DNA of 64,000 bases from Isoetes taiwanensis (taxonomy: Eukaryota; Streptophyta; Lycopodiopsida; Isoetales; Isoetaceae): assembly GCA_021234155.1 (NCBI GenBank), contig JAJEKV010000031.1, forward strand, positions 5,966,748 through 6,030,747, read 5' to 3'. The notes below the pieces were generated by a model. That model worked only from the letters and a program-made list of their open reading frames with translations, was not told where the DNA came from and made no database searches. The position numbers and the translations under genes are program-made. This document shows positions 56,552 to 64,000 of the stretch, one piece after another (within the stretch, counting starts at the first letter, position 1; every line of letters begins with the position of its first letter).

Positions 56552-56769
56552 CTTCACGTAATCGCGACTCGCATGAAACCAACAAAGCCCGAATACCAAA
56601 GGACTTCCTTAACAAACTAGGATCGAGGACGAAGGTCACGGGATGAAGGCTAAAGGCCGGAAAGGACAGCAGGAAAGCAACGCCAAAATTGGCCAAACCA
56701 GCAGAAGAAGCCCTCCCCCCCGCCTCGAAACAATTCAAAGAGAATAAGGTACTGCTGAGAGAAGAGGAA
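56552..56769. other. Junction between palindrome and array
   Basis: Position 56734-56769 (CAAAGAGAATAAGGTACTGC then TGAGAGAAGAGGAAG) is a third copy of a segment in both palindrome arms (about 55404-55440 reverse strand and 56365-56395). It closely matches the left-arm version and stops exactly where the array begins. Confidence 0.7.
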
Positions 56770-59700
56770 GCGATGCCCCTAGAGTTGCCCCTAGGATCCG
56801 AAAACTTCCTCAAGGTGGGATTTAATCCTGCCTACAAAGTGTGCATGTATGGCCAAAGTTTTGCCCAACGGATGTGTGGTGAGTTGGTATAGGCCTAGTA
56901 ATGCCAAAATAAATGTGCACTTGGTCTGGGGGTTCAAACCCGCCGGTGTATGTTTATATTTGGGAGTTGGTTACCGGGGTTATAATGACCATGATCCCCG
57001 ACGTGGGTAGAACTTAAAAGCCTATACATGTCCTCCACTTTGGTCGCTTGTTGGCAAGTTGGGACAAAAACTAGCTAGTCTGTCAAAAGACTAGTCTAGA
57101 CCAGTAAAAGTTGGTTTACAGATTAGCTAGTCTGTCAAAAGACTAGTCTAGACCAGTAAAAGTTGGTTTTGATGACATCGTGGCTGGTTCATCGTTACCG
57201 CCTAAAGCCCCCTCGGGTCCTAGGATGCCCAAAAAGTCATATGTGGCAAGGCGGCACTAGGTGGTGACGCTTAGGTTCGGGCGATGCCCCTAGAGTTGCC
57301 CCTAGGATCCGAAAACTTCCTCAAGGTGGGATTTAATCCTCGCCTACAAAGTGTGCATGTATGGCCAAAGTTTTGCCCAACGGATGTGTGGTGAGTTGGT
57401 ATAGGCCTAGTAATGCCAAAATAAATGTGCACTTGGTCTGGGGTTCAAACCCGCCGGTGTATGTTTATATTTGGGAGTTGGTTATCGGGGTTATACGGCC
57501 ATGATCCCCGACGTGGTAGAACTTAAAAGCCTATACATGTCCTCCACTTTGGCGCTTCGTTGGCGATGGGACAAAAACTAGCTAGTCCGTCAAAAGACTA
57601 GTCTAGACCAAGAAAAGTTGGTTTACGACATCGTGGGCTGGTTTATCGGGTTACCGTCCTAAAGCCCTCGGGTCCTAGGATGCCCAAAAAGTCATATGTG
57701 GCAAACTTTTGCACCGGGCTGGTGACGCTTAGGTTCGGGCGATGCCCCTAGAGTTGCCCCTAGGATCCCAAAACTTCCTCAAGGTGGGATTTAATCCCCG
57801 CCTACAAAGTGTGCATGTATGGCCAAAGTTTTGCCCAACGGATGTGTGGTGAGTTGGTATAGGCCTAGTAATGCCAAAATAAATGTGCACTTGGTCTGGG
57901 GTTCAAACCCGCCGGTGTATGTTTATATTTGGGAGTTGGTTATGGGGTTATACGGCCATGATCCCCGACGTGGTAGAACTTAAAAGCCTATACATGTCCT
58001 CCACTTTGGCTGCTCGTTGGCAGTGGGACAAAAACTAGCTAGTCTGTCAAAAGACTAGTCTAGACCAAGAAAAGTTGGTTTACGACATCGTGGCTGGTTT
58101 ATCGGTTACCGCCTAAAGCCCTCCGGGTCCTAGGATGCCCAAAAGTCATATGTGGCAAAGGCGGCACTAGGGGGTGACGCTTAGGTTCGGGCGATGCCCC
58201 TAGAGTTGCCCCTAGGATCCCAAAACTTCCTCAAGGTGGGATTTAATCCCGCCTACAAAGTGTGCATGTATGGCCAAAGTTTTGCCCAACGGATGTGTGG
58301 TGAGTTGGTATAGGCCTAGTAATGCCAAAATAAATGTGCACTTGGTCGGGGTTCAAACCCGCCGAAAGTGTATGTTTATATTTGGGAGTTGGTTACTGGG
58401 GTTATACGGCCATGATCCCCGACGTGGTAGAACTTAAAAGCCTATACATGTCCTCCACTTTGGCTGCTCGTTGGCAGTGGGACAAAAACTAGCTAGTCCG
58501 TCAAAAGACTAGTCTAGACCAGTAAAAAGTTGGTTTACGACATCGTGGCTGGTTTATCGGGTTACCGCCTAAAGCCCTCCGGGTCCTAGGATGCCCAAAA
58601 AGTCATATGTGGCAAAGCGGCACTAGGCTGGTGACGCTTAGGTTCGGGCGATGCCCCTAGAGTTGCCCCTAGGATCCCAAAACTTCCTCAAGGTGGGATT
58701 TAATCCCGCCTACAAAGTATGCATGTATGGCCAAAGTTTTGCCCAACGGATGTGTGGTGAGTTGGTATAGGCCTAGTAATGCCAAAATAAATGTGCACTT
58801 GTGGGGGGGTTCAAACCCGCCGGTGTATGTTTATATTTGGGAGTTGGTTATCGGGGTTATACGGCCATGATCCCCGACGTGGTAGAACTTAAAAGCCTAT
58901 ACATGTCCTCCACTTTGGCTGCCGCTGGCGATGGGACAAAAACTAGCTAGTCCGTCAAAAGACTAGTCTAGAAAGAAAAGTTGGTTTACCGACATCGCGG
59001 GCTGGTTTATCGGTTACCGCCTAAAGCCCTCGGTCCTAGGATGCCCAAAAGTCATATGTGGCAGGCGGCACTAGGCTGGTGACGCTTAGGTTCGGGCGAT
59101 GCCCCTAGAGTTGCCCCTAGGATCCCAAAACTTCCTCAAGGTGGGATTTAATCCCCGCCTACAAAGTGTGCATGTATGGCCAAAGTTTTGCCCAACGGAT
59201 GTGTGGTGAGTTGGTATAGGCCTAGTAATGCCAAAATAAATGTGCACTTATTTGGGGTTCAAACCCGCCGACGTGGTGTATGTTTATATTTGGGAGTTGG
59301 TTATCGGGTTATACTGGCCATGATCCCCGACGTGGTAGAACTTAAAAGCCTATACATGTCCTCCACTTTGGTCGCCGCTGGCGATGGGACAAAAACTAGC
59401 TAGTCCGTCAAAAGACTAGTCTAGACCAAGAAAAGTTGGTTTTTACGACATCGCGGGCTGGTTTATGGGGTTACCGCCTAAAAGCCCTCTCGGGTCCTAG
59501 GATGCCCAAAAAGTCATATGTGGCAAAGCGGCACTAGGCTGGTGACGCTTAGGTTCGGGCGATGCCCCTAGAGTTGCCCCTAGGATAGGCCTAGTAATGC
59601 CAAAAACTTCCTCAAGGTGGGATTTAATCGCCGTATGTTTATATTACAAAGTGTGCATGTATGGCCAAAGTTTTGCCCAACGGATGTGTGGTGAGTTGGT

Positions 59701-62235
59701 ATAGGCCTAGTAATGCCAAAATAAATGTGCACTTGGTCTGGGGTTCAAACCCGCCAAAAGTGTATGTTTATATTTGGGAGTTGGTTATCGGGGTTATACG
59801 GCCATGATCCCCGCCGTGGTAGAACTTAAAAGCCTATACATGTCCTCCACTTTGGTCGCATGATCGCTGGCATGTCCTCCACTTTGGCTGCTCGATGGGA
59901 CAAAAACTAGCTAGTCCGGCCAAAAGACTAGTCTAGACCAAGAAAAGTTGGTTTACGCCATGACATCGTGGCTGGTTTTATCGGTTACCGCCTAAAGCCC
60001 TCGGGTCCTAGGATGCCCAAAAAGTCATATGTGGCAGGCGGCACTAGGCTGGTGACGCTTAGGTTTCGGGCGATGCCCCCTAGAGTTGCCCCCTAGGATC
60101 CCAAAACTTCCTCAAGGTGGGATTTAATCCCCGCCTACAAAGTGTGCATGTATGGCCAAAGTTTTGCCCAACGGATGTGTGGTGAGTTGGTATAGGCCTA
60201 GTAATGCCAAAATAAATGTGCACTTGGTTGGGGTTCAAACCCCCCGCTGTATGTTTATATTTGGGAGTTGGTTATCGGGGTCGGGCCATGATCCCCGACG
60301 TGGTAGAACTTAAAAGCCTATACATGTCCTCCACTTTGTCGCCGCTGGCGTTGGGACAAAAACTAGCTAGTCCGTCAAAAGACTAGTCTAGACCAGTAAA
60401 AGTTGGTTTACGTGACATCGCGGGCTGGTTTATCGGGTTACCGCCTAAAGCCCTCCGGGTCCTAGGATGCCCAAAAAGTCATATGTGGCAAAGCGGCACT
60501 AGGCTGGTGACGCTTAGGTTCGGGCGATGCCCCTAGAGTTGCCCCTAGGATCAAAAAAACTTCCTCAAGGTGGGATTTAATCCCCGCCACAAAGTGTGCA
60601 TGTATGGCCAAAGTTTTGCCCAACGGATGTGTGGTGAGTTGGTATAGGCCTAGTAATGCCAAAATAAATGTGCACTTGGTCGGGGTTCAAACCCGCCCGC
60701 TGTATGTTTATATTTGGGAGTTGGTTATCGGGTTATACGGCCATGATCCCCGACGTGGTAGAACTTAAAAGCCTATACATGTCCCTCCACTTTGGCTGCT
60801 TTCGTTGGGACAAAACTAGCTGGGACAAAAACTAGCTAGACCAAGAAAAAGTTGGTTTGACATCGTGGCTGGTTTATCGTTCAAAAGACTAGTCTAGGAT
60901 GCCCAAAAAGAAAAGTTGGTTTGCACTAGGTATGGTGGCTGGGTTTCGCGATGGTTAGAGTTGCCCCTAGGATCCTAAAACCCTCAAGGTGGGGTTTAAG
61001 GATGCCCAAAAGTCATATGTGGTTGGTATAGGCGGCAAAATAAATGTGCACTTGGTCGGGGTTCAAACCCGCCAAAGGTATGTTTATATTTGGGAGTTGG
61101 TTCGGCGATGATCCCCCCGTGGTAGAACTTAAAAGCCTATACATGTCCTCCACTTTGCCCGCCGCTGGAAAAGGGGACAAAAACTAGCTAGGATCCTAAA
61201 AACTCGGGTCCTAGGGATGCCCAAAAGTCATATGTGGCAGCGGCACTAGGGCTGGTGGACGCTTCAGTTGCCCCCTAGGATCCCAAAACTTCCTCAAGGT
61301 GGGATTTAATCCTAAATGTGCACTTGCCCTGGGGTCCTACAAAGTGTGCATGTATGACCAAAGTTTTGCCCAACAAAGTGTGCATGTATGGAGTTTTTGC
61401 CCAACGGATGTGGTGAGTTGGTATAGGCCTAGTAATGCCAAAATAAATGTGCACTTGGTCGGGGGTTCAAACCCCGCTGTATGTTTATATTTGGGAGTTG
61501 GTTATCGGGGTTATAATGGCCATGATCCCCGACGTGGTAGAACTTAAAAGCCTATACATGTCCTCCACTTTGGTCGCCGCGTTGGCAAGTGGGACAAAAA
61601 CTAGCTAGTCTCATGTCAAAAGACTAGTCTAGACCAAGAAAAGTTGGTTTACTGACATCGCGGGCTGGTTTATCGGTTACCGCCTAAAGCCCCCTCGGGT
61701 CCTAGGATGCCCAAAAAGTCATATGTGGCAGGCGGCACTAGGCTGGTGACGCTTAGGTTCGGGCGATGCCCCCTAGAGTTGCCCCTAGGATCCTAAAAAA
61801 CTTCCTCAAGGTGGGATTTAATCCCGCCTACAAAGTGTGCATGTATGGCCAAAGTTTTGCCCAACGGATGTGTGGTGAGTTGGTATAGGCCTAGTAATGC
61901 CAAAATAAATGTGCACTTAGTCGGGGGTTCAAACCCGGCCAGTGTATGTTTATATTTGGGAGTTGGTTACTGGGGTTATACGGCCATGATCCCCGACGTG
62001 GTAGAACTTAAAAGCCTATACATGTCCTCCACTTTGGTCGCCGCTGGCAATGGGACAAAAACTAGCTAGTCCGTCAAAAGACTAGTCTAGACCAATAAAA
62101 GTTGGTTTACGACATCGCGGGCTGGTTTATCGGGTTACCGCCTAAAGCCCTCTGGTCCTAGGATGCCCAAAAAGTCATATGTGGCAGGCGGCACTAGGCT
62201 GGTGACGCTAGGTTCGGCGATGCCCCTAGAGTTGC
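56770..62235 (+). repeat. Tandem array of ~12 units (~455 bp) with tRNA-like pol III boxes
   Basis: Units start GCGATGCCCCTAGAGTTGCC at 56770, 57281, 57739, 58191, 58648, 59096, 59559, 60070, 60524, a degraded one near 60948, one near 61260, 61763, and a terminal stub at 62217. Spacing is mostly 448-463, with longer units at 56770 and 59559 from internal duplications and a scrambled zone at 60.8-61.4 kb. Each good unit contains an A-box-like GTGGTGAGTTGGTATAGG and, about 50 bases later, a B-box-like GGGGTTCAAACCCGCC (58297-58314 and 58348-58363 in one unit). These match the internal promoter and T-arm of tRNA genes and tRNA-derived SINEs. A GACTAGTC hairpin region follows. A short ORF (MAKVLPNGCVVSWYRPSNAK) recurs but is broken in most units. 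I infer a SINE-derived satellite. Confidence 0.85.
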
Positions 62236-63870
62236 CTGTTGGCCGGGTCAACCTACCCCAAGCCCGACAGAGTTCTTAGGCAATGGATGACAAAATAATA
62301 ATACGAATGACAGCAAAAAATATAATTCCGTTAATTACTTACGCCAACACCACCACAACTAGGCTCATAGCTTCCGTTATACCCCTTAAGCCTAGCCGCA
62401 CCGCTTCCTTTTACTCCTTGCATTAATTATTATGTGAGTGCAAACTCGTAATATTTATTATCCTTGATTTGTTTTAGCATCACATGGTCTTAGAGTAATG
62501 TTCTCCTTGTTATTTTAACTTTTATCTTTTTCTTTTATGTATGGGGAAATCAAAAGGTTTAACTTATTACTTAGGAAATTGTTGGAAAAAATATTTAGGT
62601 TAACAGGAATGCACGTTAGGTTTTCACGCTGACAATTTTGTTTAGGGCAAAAACCCGTTTAGGAAGGCGCAAACAAAAATCCCAAGACCGGGCAATCGAT
62701 TCGACTCCTTCCTCCGCTTCGGTTTTGTTTGTATTTTTTCTCGGGTTAAGCAATCACCCGATAACGGTTTTCGCAGTAATTCACAAGCTAATTAATTGTG
62801 GGCTCCAAGGTAAGCAATCGGATCGGCTTAGGGTATGGCAATACGGATGGAGCAAAGGCTTTCGGATCCATGGTCGGTAACAAGGGATGGATAGGACTAA
62901 AAATGGCATGGCAGAATCGGCAGGAATGCAGCAAGAAAGAAACGGATATGGCAGATGATCCGGGTTTTGCGTGGCTCTATCTTCCAAGCATGGCAGTTGT
63001 ATGGCAAAGGACCAGCAATTCCGGCTTCTTACTTCTTCCCCGATTTACAATTTATAGCGTAACTCCAGAGAGGATTAGAACAGAGCAAAGAAAGACATAT
63101 GATTTTCTTTTCTTTTATCTCTGAATTTTTATTCATTCCATTTAGATTCTTATTATAACTCAATACTCTTACAGATTCAAGACAAAAATAAAAGATGCTA
63201 GTATCACAAAGGATTTCCTTCAAGGTAAATCCTTGGGAAAAACTTGTCGCCAATACAATCGCATTGTAATTTATTTAACTTAGATTTCTTCACAACACAC
63301 ACACACAATAGCATCATCATAAACTAGAAAGGAAGACATCATGCACACGCAATGATGGACCGTAATCATACCAGACGCCGTGCAATCAGCAGAGAGCACT
63401 AATAGGCACAAAAGGGTAGTTTTTTCATTCACGTTGAATTTCTCTTATACAATTCCAATAAAATCTGGACCTTTAAAAATACAATCTTTGCCCTCCATGT
63501 GGAAAAACTTCCTTTAGCTCCAAGATTTTGACACCTCATCAATCCAAAAATATGGTCTCCTCCAATCAAACTGCTTTGTGCTTTCTCCTTACCACTAAAA
63601 TTCGAATTTCTAATGGTCTTCAATAATATAAGCATCACAATCTTCAAAATAACCTTGTAACTATGCACTTTGGTCGATTTTGAGCCCATACATCTTCATT
63701 GCAGCCTTCTTTTCACAATCGTTTCACTCAAAAATCAAAATTTCTGTTGTGTTGACCGCCCACATTATCCCCCTTACTTGTATTCGACGCCTCGATTTTA
63801 ACTTGCTTTCAAAAATCTGCCAAGATGATAAAAGATTGGACTAGAACTTCTCATTTTTCTTTAGTAGTAG
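62236..63870. other. Unique flank after the array; no gene recognised
   Basis: Overlapping frames at 62638-63124 (both strands) and minus-strand frames at 63029-63253 and 63429-63689 carry no motif. A short CA run occurs near 63296-63308. Confidence 0.35.
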
Positions 63871-63950
63871 CAACACCATTATTAACCGGGATTAAAAAAC
63901 CTCGCCCTTTCGGGTGTTCGAGGAAAAACCCTGGTAATAATGATGTCACT
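63871..63950. repeat. Copy of the CTCG..GAGGAAAAACCC module
   Basis: GGGATTAAAAAACCTCGCCC followed by TTCGAGGAAAAACCCT matches the palindrome arms (about 55690-55735 reverse strand, 56075-56115) and, less well, 45340-45370 just before a LINE 3' end. It may be a conserved 3'-UTR stem of that LINE family or an independent small repeat. Confidence 0.5.
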
Positions 63951-64000
63951 ATATCAACCTCATCCTACTTCGTGCCTATTGTGAACTTGCTGGTATGGAG

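Noticed and set aside
55291-56813. Overlapping ORFs of 120-150 codons in the palindrome region
   Set aside because: They are mirror-image translations of the two arms with no domain or codon signal.
59176-59403. Short ORF (MAKVLPNGCVVSWYR...) recurring in the array
   Set aside because: It overlaps the tRNA-like boxes, is broken by indels in most units and has no domain. The repeat, not the peptide, is the conserved object.
56770-62235. CRISPR-like array
   Set aside because: Units are ~455 bases of continuous similarity without repeat-spacer alternation, in a plant nuclear context.

Overview
This window is nuclear DNA from a land plant with a large, repeat-rich genome. The evidence is PLS-type PPR relics, a nepenthesin-like aspartic protease, a CLE-like peptide precursor, a hAT transposase relic, Ty1/copia integrase, a TRIM-like LTR element, a plant L1 LINE with DUF4283-like ORF1, and sparse split exons. 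A second, non-L1 LINE family is present: its 3' ends carry pentanucleotide tails and its C-terminus a C-x2-C-x9-H-x4-C motif. That would suit a fern or gymnosperm better than a typical angiosperm, but this is inference and no species is claimed.

Layout. 0-2.3 kb: a LINE 3' end, then a hAT transposase relic whose last exon is split by a 551-bp inverted-repeat element. 4-7 kb: two candidate exons of an unknown gene, then a decayed PPR gene (minus strand) interrupted by a 5'-truncated LINE. 7.7-16.4 kb: mostly non-coding, with short tandem duplications, one organelle-targeting-like first exon (minus strand) and a 527-bp segmental duplication holding a poly(A)-tailed retro-insertion. 16.4-30 kb: an LTR-like stretch, then a dead LINE split by a nearly intact 7.85-kb L1 with a 13-bp target-site duplication.

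30-38 kb: a (CAA)n microsatellite, the CLE-like peptide gene, the intronless aspartic protease (the best protein-coding host gene here), LINE scraps and a copia integrase relic with a recent 256-bp tandem duplication. 38.97-39.66 kb: a TRIM-like element with PBS, PPT and 5-bp TSD. 40-52 kb: repeat-containing degenerate ORFs, LTR-like sequence, another LINE 3' end, a tRNA pseudouridine synthase pseudogene, a subtilase relic and an orphan last exon.

52.6-62.2 kb: a structurally striking block made of a GTAC-palindrome-dense segment, a 0.79-kb foldback element, a 1.29-kb near-palindrome with a ~23-nt loop, and a ~5.5-kb tandem array of about twelve ~455-bp units. Each well-preserved unit carries tRNA-like A-box and B-box sequences, suggesting a satellite born from a SINE. 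No operon-like organisation exists. The two most credible expressed host genes are the aspartic protease and the CLE-like peptide, both on the minus strand between 32 and 35.4 kb.
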